A DNA stretch of 64,000 nucleotides from Granulicella paludicola (GCF_025685545.1 NZ_JAGSYC010000024.1:434001-498000); one strand, 5' to 3'; positions 45,269-54,519 are shown, counted from the first letter of the stretch. Notes: generated from the sequence alone by a model not told the origin. Made by a program: numbers and translations.

Positions 45269-47515
45269 TTAGTGGATCTTGCCCGCGAGAACAGCTTGGC
45301 CGAGCGCTAAACCGCCATCGTTTGTGGGGGCCTGCCGGTGAGAAAAGACTTCGAATCCACGATCCTCAAGCAGTCGCCGGGACCTACGCAAAAGATAAGC
45401 ATTCTGAAAGACGCCTCCACTGAGCACGACATTGCGAATCTTCGTAGTGCTTGCGACAGCAACAATCCAATTGGCAAGAGCATTGTGAAATTTTGCAGAG
45501 ATGACACCAGGATGTACACCTGAACCAGTGTCCTTCTGGATGTCTTTCACCAGTGACATCCACTCACCGATACCGCCTCCTTCGGCGATTACATAGGCAT
45601 CGTCCGTTTGTATCTGACCTATGGAGCTCTCAAGACGCATAGCGGCCAGCCCTTCGAAGAAGTTCTGTCGCCCAACCCCGGTTAGATAAGCCACCCCATC
45701 GAAGAGTCTGCCAACGCTTGAAGTCTGGGGAGCATTGATTTCATGTTCTAGCATCGCTGCGAACTCTGGCTTGATTTGCTTCCGAGCGTTCCCCGCGCCG
45801 TACGTCGTCCAGAGAAGCCCCGCAGCCGACCGTGAACAATCGTGCATGGCGGCCTCCCCTCCGGGCAATGCGAAAGGCTGAAGTGAGGCGATCCTCACCA
45901 GGCAGCCTTGATCTGCAATCAGAAACTCGCCCCCCCAGATCGTTCCATCAAGTCCCAGGCCTGCGCCATCCCATGCCACTCCAAGGTAGGGCTCGGTTAC
46001 ACCGTTCTCAGCAGCGCACGAAGTGACGTGAGCGTGATGATGCTGAACCTTCACTAGAGAAACACTATTGACTGCTGCATACGTTTGAGCCCAAAGGGTA
46101 GAAGCATAGTCCGGGTGCAGATCACTGACAATTACTTCAGGCTTAAAGCGATAGAGCTTGCACATATCCTCGATCGTCTTCTCAAAGGCGTCCCTCGTCT
46201 CCGGTGAATCAAGATCGCCTATATGTTGACTGAGCCAGACCTGGCGTCCGAATCCGATGGCTATAGTGTTTTTCAGGTGACCGCCGACAGCTAAGACGGG
46301 ACGCAACTCGTGCGACACCTGGATAGGCAGGGGGGCGTAACCGCGGGCTCGTCGAAGGATCTGTGGTCCGCTCACTAGCCGGACCACAGAGTCGTCGCAG
46401 GGGCGTGCAATCGGTCGATCGTGAAGAACGAAGACGTCAGCAATATTTTTCAGACGTTCGAGTGCTTCATCATTCTCGATAGCGATCGGTTCACCCGTGA
46501 GGTTTCCACTTGTGGCGACAAGAGGAAAGGGGTGGGCCGCCATCATAAGGTGGTGAAGGGGCGAACTCGGCAGCATCACACCGAGACTCGAAGAGAAAGG
46601 AGCGATTCCAGGCGCAAGCCCAGCTGCGGTTGTCGGCTGAAGAAGAACGATAGGGGCAGCTGAGGATCGAAGGACGCTCTCTTCTTCGTCGCTCGCCTCG
46701 CAGTAACGGCGAACACATTCCATTGTGGGCATCAGCAAAGCAAACGATTTATGCTCTCTCTGCTTGCGAGCGCGCAGACGGCTAACCGCTGACGGACTGA
46801 GCGCGTCCACCAACAACTGAAAACCTCCGATACCCTTAATTGCAACAATGCATCCTCGCTGGAGCGCGTTGGCGACCTCTGCGAGTATGTTGGCAGGTTT
46901 AGATCCGGGAGGGCACAACCAGAGCTGTGGTCCGCAATTGCCACAAGCATTTGGTTGCGCGTGAAATCGGCGGTCGTTTATCGAATCATATTCGCGCTGA
47001 CACGACTGACACATAGCAAAGTTCTGCATCGTGGTGTTTGGACGGTCATAGGGTATGTCTAGGGCAATTGTGTAGCGCGGACCGCATTGCGTGCAGTTCG
47101 TGAAGGGGTAAGCAAACCGGCGATTTTGTTGGTCGAAGATTTCGTTCAGACACGACGAGCAGGTTGCAAGATCTGGGAGGATCGCAGCGACTTTGGGCCT
47201 TCCTGAGGTTGTCTGCTCGGTACTCGGAAGAATCTCGAAGCCAACACTTCCGGTGGGCGCAACCCGGAACACCTCTTGCATCGTGATCATCACTGCTGTC
47301 GGCGCAGAAGTTTCCAGTTGGAGAAGAAATTCCGTGAGCCGTTCTCCGTCACCTTCGATTTCGATCTCCAGGCCGGCATTCGTATTTCTAACCCATCCCG
47401 TTAGCCGCATCTTTTCAGCAAGACGATAAACAGTCGGACGAAAACCTGCGCCTTGGACTGCGCCATGAAGAGCGATCCGAAGGCGCTCACTTTTCTGCGC
47501 CGGAGAGGTGATCAC
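45269..47515 (-). CDS. hypF: Carbamoyltransferase HypF
   Basis: A 748-residue enzyme that turns carbamoyl phosphate into carbamoyl-AMP and passes the group to HypE. Order of domains: acylphosphatase (residues 10-95, LHGAVQGAGFRPTVYRLAEK). Two zinc fingers follow (CSSC with CTQC near residues 117-145, CQSC with CGNC near 168-200). A YrdC-like domain (residues 205-390, CIVAIKGIGGFQLLVDA) and a Kae1-like domain (VQHHHAHVTSCAAENG; GGVFQNAYLLR near the end) complete the protein. Normal length. The GTG start directly follows the hypB stop, so the two are translationally linked. Confidence 0.95.
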   Translation of the reverse strand: MITSPAQKSERLRIALHGAVQGAGFRPTVYRLAEKMRLTGWVRNTNAGLEIEIEGDGERLTEFLLQLETSAPTAVMITMQEVFRVAPTGSVGFEILPSTEQTTSGRPKVAAILPDLATCSSCLNEIFDQQNRRFAYPFTNCTQCGPRYTIALDIPYDRPNTTMQNFAMCQSCQREYDSINDRRFHAQPNACGNCGPQLWLCPPGSKPANILAEVANALQRGCIVAIKGIGGFQLLVDALSPSAVSRLRARKQREHKSFALLMPTMECVRRYCEASDEEESVLRSSAAPIVLLQPTTAAGLAPGIAPFSSSLGVMLPSSPLHHLMMAAHPFPLVATSGNLTGEPIAIENDEALERLKNIADVFVLHDRPIARPCDDSVVRLVSGPQILRRARGYAPLPIQVSHELRPVLAVGGHLKNTIAIGFGRQVWLSQHIGDLDSPETRDAFEKTIEDMCKLYRFKPEVIVSDLHPDYASTLWAQTYAAVNSVSLVKVQHHHAHVTSCAAENGVTEPYLGVAWDGAGLGLDGTIWGGEFLIADQGCLVRIASLQPFALPGGEAAMHDCSRSAAGLLWTTYGAGNARKQIKPEFAAMLEHEINAPQTSSVGRLFDGVAYLTGVGRQNFFEGLAAMRLESSIGQIQTDDAYVIAEGGGIGEWMSLVKDIQKDTGSGVHPGVISAKFHNALANWIVAVASTTKIRNVVLSGGVFQNAYLLRRSRRLLEDRGFEVFSHRQAPTNDGGLALGQAVLAGKIH

Positions 47516-48214
47516 TTAGAGGCTCACGTTCAGCATGCGGCTGGATGACGCGTGGCTATCAACCGCATACTGAAGCCAATTGATCCAGGGGGGCATACCC
47601 TCGCCCGTTCTCGCGGATAAGGCCAGGATGGTGGCATTGGGACTGACCTCCGCGACATTGTTCATAAGCTCCTGCAGGTCAGCGCCGGATGGCTCGGCGA
47701 GGTCAACCTTATTAATAAGCACTAGATCTGCTTTATTGAACATTACTGGATATTTCTTCGGTTTCTCCGGACCTTCGGCCACACTACAGACTACGACGCG
47801 CAGGCTTTCACCCAAATCGAAGGAGCTTGGGCAGATAAGATTGCCGACATTCTCGATGACTAAGAGGTCAAGGTCACTGATCGGGAAAGACTCGAGCGCA
47901 CGAGAGATCATGCGGGCGTCAAGATGGCACACAGTCCCAGTTGTGATCTGAAAGGCCCGAACGCCTAAAGCTTCGATTCGTTGAGCGTCCAGATCGGTTT
48001 GTAAATCACCTTCAATAACGGCTACTCGAAGCTTCCCTTGCAGCGCACAGATCGTCGCTTCAAGCAATGTTGTTTTACCCGCACCGGGCGCCGACATCAA
48101 ATTCATCACGAGCAGACCCTCTTTGTGGAAGAGCTCACGATTTGCGAGGGCAGTCTGTTGATTAGCGTTCAGAACATTTGTTTTGACTGAGATCCGCTCG
48201 ATGACTGGCTCCAT
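47516..48214 (-). CDS. hypB: Hydrogenase nickel-insertion GTPase HypB
   Basis: A 232-residue SIMIBI GTPase that drives nickel delivery with HypA. The P-loop is MSAPGAGKTT, the metal site GTVCHLDARM (Cys and His shared across the dimer) and the G4 motif INKVD. The ATG at 48214 has GAGGGA about six bases upstream and starts with MEPVIERISVK, as HypB should. It lacks the N-terminal CxxCGC high-affinity nickel motif and the His-rich stretch of enteric and rhizobial HypB, so nickel storage is not expected. It follows hypA by 16 bases. Confidence 0.94.
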   Translation of the reverse strand: MEPVIERISVKTNVLNANQQTALANRELFHKEGLLVMNLMSAPGAGKTTLLEATICALQGKLRVAVIEGDLQTDLDAQRIEALGVRAFQITTGTVCHLDARMISRALESFPISDLDLLVIENVGNLICPSSFDLGESLRVVVCSVAEGPEKPKKYPVMFNKADLVLINKVDLAEPSGADLQELMNNVAEVSPNATILALSARTGEGMPPWINWLQYAVDSHASSSRMLNVSL

Positions 48215-48230
48215 GGTTGTCCCTCTTTCT

Positions 48231-48572
48231 TTAGTCCACTTCGATGTAGTCGATCTGTAACTCTTCGCCTGAAACAATCTGTAGAGGAAAGCCACACTGC
48301 CCGCAGATCAGGCAGATACCACGGACAGGCTCGCTAGACTCTTCACAGACAACGCAACGGACAATCATTGGCACTATCTCAATCTCGAGCTGAGCCTCGC
48401 TGCATGACGTTCCCTGTTGTGCAATCTCAAACGCGAACTGGAGTGCTTCTGCAACAATCGTCGTGAATGTCCCAAGGCGAAGTTTGACCACTCGAACGGA
48501 TCGCGCATTCTGACTACGCGCCTTCTCTTCAGCGATTTGTACGATGCTCTCAGCAATGGCGATCTCATGCAC
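48231..48572 (-). CDS. hypA: Hydrogenase nickel metallochaperone HypA
   Basis: A 113-residue HypA/HybF-type chaperone. MHEIAIAESIV provides the His2 nickel site, and the zinc ribbon has CVVC with CLICGQC around residues 73-93. The protein ends normally (LQIDYIEVD). It inserts nickel into the large-subunit precursor with HypB. The gene lies 14 bases past the maturation protease gene. Confidence 0.95.
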   Translation of the reverse strand: MHEIAIAESIVQIAEEKARSQNARSVRVVKLRLGTFTTIVAEALQFAFEIAQQGTSCSEAQLEIEIVPMIVRCVVCEESSEPVRGICLICGQCGFPLQIVSGEELQIDYIEVD

Positions 48573-48586
48573 CTTGGATCATCTCT

Positions 48587-49135
48587 TTACATTGCGGTCG
48601 CACGTTCAAGACAGCCCATGCGAAACCACCACAAGTCTGGCTCGGTTGGAGAATCCCGCGGAGGACAAGGAATCCCATGTCCCGCCAGCGAAGTCGCAAT
48701 CATCTCAGCGGCGCGAGAAGCGGTATCTTGAATCAAGAAACTCACCTGTTCACCAAACTCACACGTAATCGGGTTTACTCCGACGATGATCAATTCTTCG
48801 GGTGCATGACCTGCCAGTCGAAGGTGCGCTAGAGAGTCCCAAAGCCCTGGATCGTGGCCCGTGATGCGAAGCTTCGCCTTGAGGGAGAGGAAGTCTTCCT
48901 CGTGAAAGATGGAGAGGGTTCCGGGCGAAGCATCAGAATGTACAGCATCGACCACGATGACGATTTTCTTATCGTAGAGGTAGGGCGCAAGGTCGAGACC
49001 AGGCGTTCCAAGGTCGAGAACCTCAACGCTCGCTGGGTATTCATACTCGCAACGAAACGTCTCAATGGCGAGAGGTCCGAAGCCATCATCGCCAAGAAAA
49101 ACATTGCCTAGGCCAATCACGCAGAGAGGACTCAT
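48587..49135 (-). CDS. hybD: Hydrogenase maturation endopeptidase (HyaD/HybD family)
   Basis: A 182-residue M52 protease that trims the C-terminal tail of the large subunit once nickel is in place. VIGLGNVFLGDDGFGPLAIE has the first metal ligand; the usual position carries aspartate where E. coli HybD has Glu16. VVDAVHSDASPGT has the second (Asp), and ITGHDPGLWDSLAHL supplies the third (His). The C-terminus is longer than in HybD by about 20 residues (GHGIPCPPRDSP). The ATG at 49135 overlaps the large-subunit stop as ATGA, so it is preferred to 49201. Its substrate is surely the adjacent large subunit. Confidence 0.9.
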   Translation of the reverse strand: MSPLCVIGLGNVFLGDDGFGPLAIETFRCEYEYPASVEVLDLGTPGLDLAPYLYDKKIVIVVDAVHSDASPGTLSIFHEEDFLSLKAKLRITGHDPGLWDSLAHLRLAGHAPEELIIVGVNPITCEFGEQVSFLIQDTASRAAEMIATSLAGHGIPCPPRDSPTEPDLWWFRMGCLERATAM

Positions 49136-50829
49136 TGAACTTTCACCTCGGCGATTTCCTTTCCGCTGGTGTCCAGGGTGTGACAGGAGCAGGCCATACA
49201 CGGATCAAAGGAATGAACAGTACGAAGCACTTCGAGGGGCTTTTCCGCATCGACTACGGGGCTTCCGATGAGAGATGTCTCATAGGGACCGGGCACGCCC
49301 TTCTCGTCCCGCGGACTCGCGTTCCAGGTAGTTGGTACGACAGCTTGATAGTTCGTAAAAACACCTTTGTCGATGACAACCCAGTGCGAGAGTGCGCCCC
49401 GCGGTGCTTCGTGCATACCCATTCCCATGATCTCGCCAGAAGGGAAGTTAGGGGCGTTATAAGTGGTGTCGTCGCCGTCAAGGATGTTTGTGGTCAAGAG
49501 CTCCAGATGTTTCAACGCCAAGTCTGAGAGCATCGCGGACCGGATCGAACGTGCAAGATAACGACCCATCGTCGACTGCAGATCGTTCGGCGTCACTTTC
49601 AATCCGTTGACTGCGGCGATGCGTTGGAAGGCGGTGTCGGTCCACCTACGTGTGAGTGCATGACCTGAGGCATATCCAACCAATACGTTTGCAAGCGGGC
49701 CCGCCTGCATGGGGCTACCGTTGTAGCGCGGCGCCTTAACCCAGGTGTATTTCGCTTCTTCTTTGAAATCAGTGTAGTCAGGAGTCTGCTCACCCTTATA
49801 CGGTTGCAGTGGACCACCACCCTGATACCAGGCATGGGTGGAGTCTTCGGTCACAGCCTTGCGAAACTCTGCGTCCTGCCAGTTGACGATCGGTCTCACA
49901 CGGCTTAGATCGCCGCCCATGATCACGCCGCCTGGCAGATCAAACTTGGTTGCCTTGGCATCGAGCGGCAGATCGGGCACGGCAAGATAATTCGCCACTC
50001 CACGCCCGAGGTGCAGATACTCCGGGTAGTAGGCTGCGAGAAGGCATGTGTCGGCTAGAAAGACCTGTTGGACGAAGGGAATCAGGTCCTCGAGAATGGA
50101 CTTCAACATGCCCAGCCGATCCATATTCATAGTGGCAAGGCTGTTCAAGTTGATTGCGTTCATAACGCCACCAACAGCAAGATTTTGAATGTGCGGTGTT
50201 TTCCCTCCAAGGATTGCGACCACTTGGCAGGACTTGCGCTGAAAGTCCAGAGCCTGTAGATAATGTGAAAACAGAATTAGATTTACTTCAGGGCTCAATT
50301 TCATCGCTGGGTGTCCCCAATAGCCATGCGAGAAAATACCTAACTGCCCACTTGCGATCAATCCCTTAACCTTTGATTGCACAGCTGCAAGTTCCTGTCG
50401 CGAATTGCCCGTCCATGAACTTGAACCTTCTGCTATCGAGGCCGCTTTGGCAGGGTCAGCCTTGGGTATCTGAAGGATGTCGACAAAGTCGAGTGCAGAT
50501 AGATGGTAGAAGTGGACAATATGATCATGCAGCGCATGGCCTATCAGGATCAGGTTGCGAATATATTGAGCGTTCGTTGGAATTTCGAGTGAAAGAGCAT
50601 CCTCCACCGCCCGCACCGAGGCGACCGCATGAACCGTCGTACAGACACCACAAAATCGCTGTGCAAAGACCCAGCCTTCCCTTGCATCACGTCCTCGCAA
50701 GATAGTTTCGAGGCCGCGCCACATGGTGCAGCTTGCCCATGCTTTATTTACTATGCCGCCTTCCACCTCGACATCGACGCGCAGATGTCCTTCGATGCGG
50801 GTAACGGGGTCGATCGTAATACGGGCCAT
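49132..50829 (-). CDS. hybC: [NiFe] hydrogenase large subunit
   Basis: A 565-residue catalytic subunit of a group 1 membrane-bound uptake hydrogenase. The N-terminal nickel motif (L1) is RFCGVCTTVHAVASV (C60, C63 with H67). The C-terminal motif (L2) is SFDPCMACSCHTLD, providing C544 and C547 and ending with H550. Cleavage after H550 would remove a 15-residue tail. C549 next to the last histidine is a small oddity: this position is usually valine or similar. The ATG at 50829 overlaps the membrane-subunit stop as TGATG, with GAGGAG upstream. A TTG three bases earlier is an alternative start. Confidence 0.95.
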   Translation of the reverse strand: MARITIDPVTRIEGHLRVDVEVEGGIVNKAWASCTMWRGLETILRGRDAREGWVFAQRFCGVCTTVHAVASVRAVEDALSLEIPTNAQYIRNLILIGHALHDHIVHFYHLSALDFVDILQIPKADPAKAASIAEGSSSWTGNSRQELAAVQSKVKGLIASGQLGIFSHGYWGHPAMKLSPEVNLILFSHYLQALDFQRKSCQVVAILGGKTPHIQNLAVGGVMNAINLNSLATMNMDRLGMLKSILEDLIPFVQQVFLADTCLLAAYYPEYLHLGRGVANYLAVPDLPLDAKATKFDLPGGVIMGGDLSRVRPIVNWQDAEFRKAVTEDSTHAWYQGGGPLQPYKGEQTPDYTDFKEEAKYTWVKAPRYNGSPMQAGPLANVLVGYASGHALTRRWTDTAFQRIAAVNGLKVTPNDLQSTMGRYLARSIRSAMLSDLALKHLELLTTNILDGDDTTYNAPNFPSGEIMGMGMHEAPRGALSHWVVIDKGVFTNYQAVVPTTWNASPRDEKGVPGPYETSLIGSPVVDAEKPLEVLRTVHSFDPCMACSCHTLDTSGKEIAEVKVQ

Positions 50830-52172
50830 CAAGCTCCTCTTTCTAACGGTTTGCTCAGGGATGTTGTCGGAGCTGCAGTGGCGGTGTGCCAGCCGAAGGG
50901 TCGGAAGCTGTGGTCCCAGGTGCTGGACTCCCCAGGCAGCACCGCGAAGTAGTTGATCGCGAAGACAAAGGCCACAATCCCTAGCGAGATGTATCCGCCT
51001 GCCATGAGCAACTCAGGAACGGAAGGGAAGTAACTGGTACTGCGCATAGGTGCATAGGCGATGGACGTGGGAATAAAGCGATACAGCATCCCCCCGAGGC
51101 AAGCGAGAGCTGACATATTCAGCAGAACTCGCGGTGTCCGGCGAGCTCGCCTGAAACGGAATACAACTGCAGGCACCAGGATGAGTGAAGTCTCGAGCAG
51201 AAAGAGAATGCTCATCTTGTTGAAGGCAAAAGCCGCATGAAGCTGGCCTCGCAAGGTGAGGTCAACCGCACGCACCAACAAAAAGAAAAAGCACATCCCA
51301 GATAGGAGATTCGCGAGCTCTGACAGCACATCCCCGTCCAACTTGCGCGAGTACCGCAGGCAAACAATGAGCAGCAAGAAGAGGGTGAAAGCAAAGCCGC
51401 AAAGAGCAGCGGCTATCAGGTACAGCCACGGCATGGCGGGTGACTGCCAGAGTGGGTCGATCTTATCCCCAGCTAGGAGCAAAAGACCTCCAAGCGAAGA
51501 CTGATGCATAAGAGGGATGACATACGCTCCAATAATCACAAAGGGATAAGCCTTGCGTATGCGCGGCGAAATGTGGCGCAGGAACGCCCGGGCCTTTTCG
51601 TTTCCCGTGTAATAGAGCCGTTCGAGGAAAAGCGGCAAAATCTCGAACGAGAGAAAGAGAGCACAATAGAGCGGCATGCAGATGGATATTTCGAGCATGG
51701 CCGACTCGCTGTTCCACCGCCAGGGCATCAGCGCACTATAGAAGTTCCAGGGGCGGCCTACATCGAAACCCAGAGCGATGAGACCCGTTGCATAGAAGAG
51801 GAAGCCAGAAACGAGCGCCGTGCGCATGACGACATGCAGTTTCTGTCGGTTGAAAACCCACGCTGCCATTCCGAGTGCCAGAGGCCCAGAGCCAAGCGCG
51901 GTGAGCGTCATCACATTAAATGTCTTCCAAATCCCCCAGGCATAGACAGAGTTCATCGCGGAGAAAGGTCCAAGCGGTGACACCAGCCGCATACCGGCAA
52001 GCACTAGACCGAGCGAAGCCAGCATCATCAAGAGCACCAGAAGAGGTGTCAGCACTGGTCCAACTGTGACAGGTACACCGGATTGCCAGTGGTTGATGAG
52101 CGTGGCTCCTCGCTCATCCGAACTTGCGGGAGTCGTAGTCTCGACTGGGTTTGGAATCGAAGGGAAGCTCAT
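50829..52172 (-). CDS. hybB: HybB-like NrfD-family membrane subunit
   Basis: A 447-residue integral membrane protein with about ten spans (for example LLVLLMMLASLGLVLAGMRL, AYVIPLMHQSSLGGLLLLAG, SILFLLETSLILVPAVVFRF). NrfD/HybB proteins bind quinone in the membrane and take electrons from an iron-sulfur partner without heme. The order of genes small-HybA-HybB-large is that of E. coli hyb. The ATG at 52172 overlaps the HybA stop (ATGA); the longer frame from 52292 is rejected. No diheme cytochrome b (HyaC/HupC) gene is present, so quinone reduction would go through this subunit. Confidence 0.92.
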   Translation of the reverse strand: MSFPSIPNPVETTTPASSDERGATLINHWQSGVPVTVGPVLTPLLVLLMMLASLGLVLAGMRLVSPLGPFSAMNSVYAWGIWKTFNVMTLTALGSGPLALGMAAWVFNRQKLHVVMRTALVSGFLFYATGLIALGFDVGRPWNFYSALMPWRWNSESAMLEISICMPLYCALFLSFEILPLFLERLYYTGNEKARAFLRHISPRIRKAYPFVIIGAYVIPLMHQSSLGGLLLLAGDKIDPLWQSPAMPWLYLIAAALCGFAFTLFLLLIVCLRYSRKLDGDVLSELANLLSGMCFFFLLVRAVDLTLRGQLHAAFAFNKMSILFLLETSLILVPAVVFRFRRARRTPRVLLNMSALACLGGMLYRFIPTSIAYAPMRSTSYFPSVPELLMAGGYISLGIVAFVFAINYFAVLPGESSTWDHSFRPFGWHTATAAPTTSLSKPLERGA

Positions 52173-53125
52173 AGCTGATCCGGAAATCCTGTCTTCTTCT
52201 CGTGATCCAGGCGTTCCAACTCGTGCCGCCGCCAATTGCGTCGGATCGCAAAGCCAAGGACCCCAGCCATCAGGATCGGCCCTCCGAGCCACTTGTAGAT
52301 GACTGACGTTACCTTGGTTGCGTAATGTCCTAAGGACGCATTGCCAAGTTTCGGCAAGCCTATCTTCTGGAACGACACACTTGAGAGATAAAGCACCTGG
52401 GTGCCACCGGCCTCGTGCTCACCGTAAACACGATTTTCGTAATATTTGTCAGGCGTTGCAGCTATGCGGTCCTTCGCCTGAACCAGCAGGACGTCGCGCT
52501 TGCCGAAGATGACTGCGCCGGTTGGACAAGCAGCGGTGCAGGCTGGTTGCAGATCTTCCTTAAGGCGCTGGTCATAGCAGAACTCGCATTTCACGATCTT
52601 CGGGTTTAACGCTTTCCACTCGAATTGAGGTACTTCGAACGGACACGCAACCTCACAGTAGCGGCAACCGATGCAGAGAGAGCTGTTCCAGGTGACTGCG
52701 CCGAAGTCAACCTTCTTGAGCGAACCAAAAGGGCAGCCCGTCACACAGGCCGGATCAAGGCAATGCATGCATTGCTTCTTGACGAACGCAAATTCATCCG
52801 ACTTCGGATCCTGGTAGAGCTCGATGATGTTCTTAGTCTGCGCATTGAGACCTGTCGGCATGTCCCAGATTCCGCCAGAGAGCTGCGTATCCGCTGGCAA
52901 ATTGTTTGCTTCATTACATGCCGGCATACAGGCCTTGCAGCCGGTACAGATTGTACTGTCATAGAGCATGGCGACGGCATCCGGGGAGGCAACAGGAAAT
53001 TCAGGATGCTCTTCAACGGAAGCCTCTGCAGACATCGGCAAGACCGCACTTGCGACACTTCCGCCAATCCCGAGCATGGCCTTGAATGCTTGGCGTCGCG
53101 TAATGGGAACTGTGAGAATATTCAC
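52169..53125 (-). CDS. hybA: HybA-like periplasmic four-cluster ferredoxin subunit
   Basis: A 318-residue iron-sulfur protein that links the small subunit to HybB. A Tat signal (ITRRQAFKAMLGIGG) leads it outwards. Four clusters are indicated: CTGCKACMPAC, CMHCLDPACVTGC, CIGCRYCEVAC and CEFCYDQ with CTAACP. A hydrophobic C-terminal anchor (GGPILMAGVLGFAI) with basic residues after it holds it to the membrane, as in HybA. The GTG start overlaps the small-subunit stop (GTGA). It ends in ATGA with hybB. Full length for the family. Confidence 0.93.
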   Translation of the reverse strand: MNILTVPITRRQAFKAMLGIGGSVASAVLPMSAEASVEEHPEFPVASPDAVAMLYDSTICTGCKACMPACNEANNLPADTQLSGGIWDMPTGLNAQTKNIIELYQDPKSDEFAFVKKQCMHCLDPACVTGCPFGSLKKVDFGAVTWNSSLCIGCRYCEVACPFEVPQFEWKALNPKIVKCEFCYDQRLKEDLQPACTAACPTGAVIFGKRDVLLVQAKDRIAATPDKYYENRVYGEHEAGGTQVLYLSSVSFQKIGLPKLGNASLGHYATKVTSVIYKWLGGPILMAGVLGFAIRRNWRRHELERLDHEKKTGFPDQL

Positions 53126-54306
53126 GCGCCCAGGTCCTTGTCGGTATGTCGTCCCGGCGCGTTGTCATCGTCTTGTCTCTTCGAAAACTGCCGTGAGGCA
53201 ACGTACCCGCCTGTGACGAGGGCACCGACGCCAAGGCCAACCAGGCCAGTTGCGAGCGGGCTTACCGTTCCTCGAGTTGTCGTGATCGGAGCGAAGCTAG
53301 TCGGCGGAGCCGCAATGGTGTGAAGTTGCACCACCTGAAACATCGGAACCTTGAACGCAATCGCCTTCTCCGTGCATCCGATGCAGGGAGCCCCAATCCC
53401 AATCGGCCAAACATCCGGGATCTCATTGAAGTGGCGAGTTGAGCAGCCTGCGTGTGTGTCGGGTCCCTTGCAGCCCATCTCATAAAGACACCAGCCTTCG
53501 CGATGCCCATCGTCTCCATAGACCTTCACAAAATTGCCGGCGTCGAAGTGAGCTCGGCGAGGACAGTGCTCGTGTATGTCGCGATCGAATGCGAACTTCG
53601 GTCGTCGCTGCTCGTCCGTCTCAGGGAACGTCCCATCTGCAGCGTATTGCAGGATCACGCCCAGCATGGTGTAAGGATTTGGCGGGCATCCGGGAATATT
53701 GATGATTGAGTGATCCGGCAATAGATCGGCAACCCCGACCGCGCCGGTAGGATCCGGATCTGCGGAAGGTATACCACCCCAGGATGCACAGGAGCCGATT
53801 GCGATGATGGCTGCGGCTTTGGACCCGACATCGGCAAGCACCTCCATCGCAGTACGTCCGCCGGTCTTCATGTATGTTCCATGAGCGCCCGTCGGAATCG
53901 AACCTTCGACCACAACGATGTATTTGCCCGCGTACTTTTGCATGGCCTCGTCGAGTGCTTGCTTAGCCTGCAGACCTGAGCCCGCCATCAGTGTTTCGTG
54001 GTATTCGAGTGAGATGACGTTGAGGATCAAATCGGCGAAGCCCGGATGTGACGTCTGCAATAGAGACTCCGTGCAGCCCGTGCAGTCTTGGAAATGTAGC
54101 CAGATGACGGGTGGTCGAACAACCTTCCCTAATACTGCAGCGACAGCCTCGGGGCTCGCTTTGTCGGTTAGCGCCAGGCCGTAGGGCGCGGCGACCATCA
54201 GACTCGTACAAAAGACAAGAAACGACCTGCGGCTGATACGGCACTGCTTCAGACGTTCATCTATCGTCTCAAGCTTTGCCGCAGATTGCACCAGAGCACC
54301 GAGCAT
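53122..54306 (-). CDS. hybO: [NiFe] hydrogenase small subunit
   Basis: A 394-residue iron-sulfur subunit passing electrons from the active site to HybA. The Tat motif is ISRRSFLVFC (residues 25-34). Proximal-cluster cysteines are in FQDCTGCTESLLQ, GSCASWGG and IPGCPPNPYTML. Medial and distal cluster ligands lie in HEHCPRRAHFD, GWCLYEMGCKGP, AGCSTRHFN and GAPCIGCTEKAI. There is no extra pair of cysteines at the proximal cluster of the kind seen in O2-tolerant HyaA. A C-terminal anchor (LVGLGVGALVTGGYVA) follows. The ATG is near an AAGG. This is the first gene of the operon. Confidence 0.94.
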   Translation of the reverse strand: MLGALVQSAAKLETIDERLKQCRISRRSFLVFCTSLMVAAPYGLALTDKASPEAVAAVLGKVVRPPVIWLHFQDCTGCTESLLQTSHPGFADLILNVISLEYHETLMAGSGLQAKQALDEAMQKYAGKYIVVVEGSIPTGAHGTYMKTGGRTAMEVLADVGSKAAAIIAIGSCASWGGIPSADPDPTGAVGVADLLPDHSIINIPGCPPNPYTMLGVILQYAADGTFPETDEQRRPKFAFDRDIHEHCPRRAHFDAGNFVKVYGDDGHREGWCLYEMGCKGPDTHAGCSTRHFNEIPDVWPIGIGAPCIGCTEKAIAFKVPMFQVVQLHTIAAPPTSFAPITTTRGTVSPLATGLVGLGVGALVTGGYVASRQFSKRQDDDNAPGRHTDKDLGA

Positions 54307-54411
54307 TTCGCCGCCTTTTCTCGTGCATGAGGCTCTAGGCTACCCCGACGCTCTACAACTCAACTGTGTCCTATTGCTCACTCTCCGGATCTCTCGCAAC
54401 ACGGTAGACAG

Positions 54412-54427
54412 TGTGCAATATTACACA
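54412..54427. promoter_or_regulatory. CRP/FNR-type palindrome upstream of the hydrogenase operon
   Basis: TGTGCAATATTACACA has TGTG and CACA half sites separated by eight bases, close to the CRP consensus TGTGA-N6-TCACA. It lies between the start of the hydrogenase operon (54306, minus) and the small cytochrome (54520, plus), about 107 bases from one and 93 from the other, so a single regulator could act on both. Only the pattern is seen; the regulator is not in the window. Confidence 0.4.
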
Positions 54428-54519
54428 GTCTGGTAAACCGAGCTCGACCATACTCCGAAAGGGATGAGTTCTAACCAGCAGTCATATCTGCCATGCAAAC
54501 TCTCTCGAAGGAGCTTCCC

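Noticed and set aside
49132-54306. Assignment of the hydrogenase to the high-affinity atmospheric group 1h
   Set aside because: Presence of HybA- and HybB-like subunits points to the HybOABC (group 1c-like) layout. Subgroup cannot be fixed without a tree, so only group 1 is claimed.
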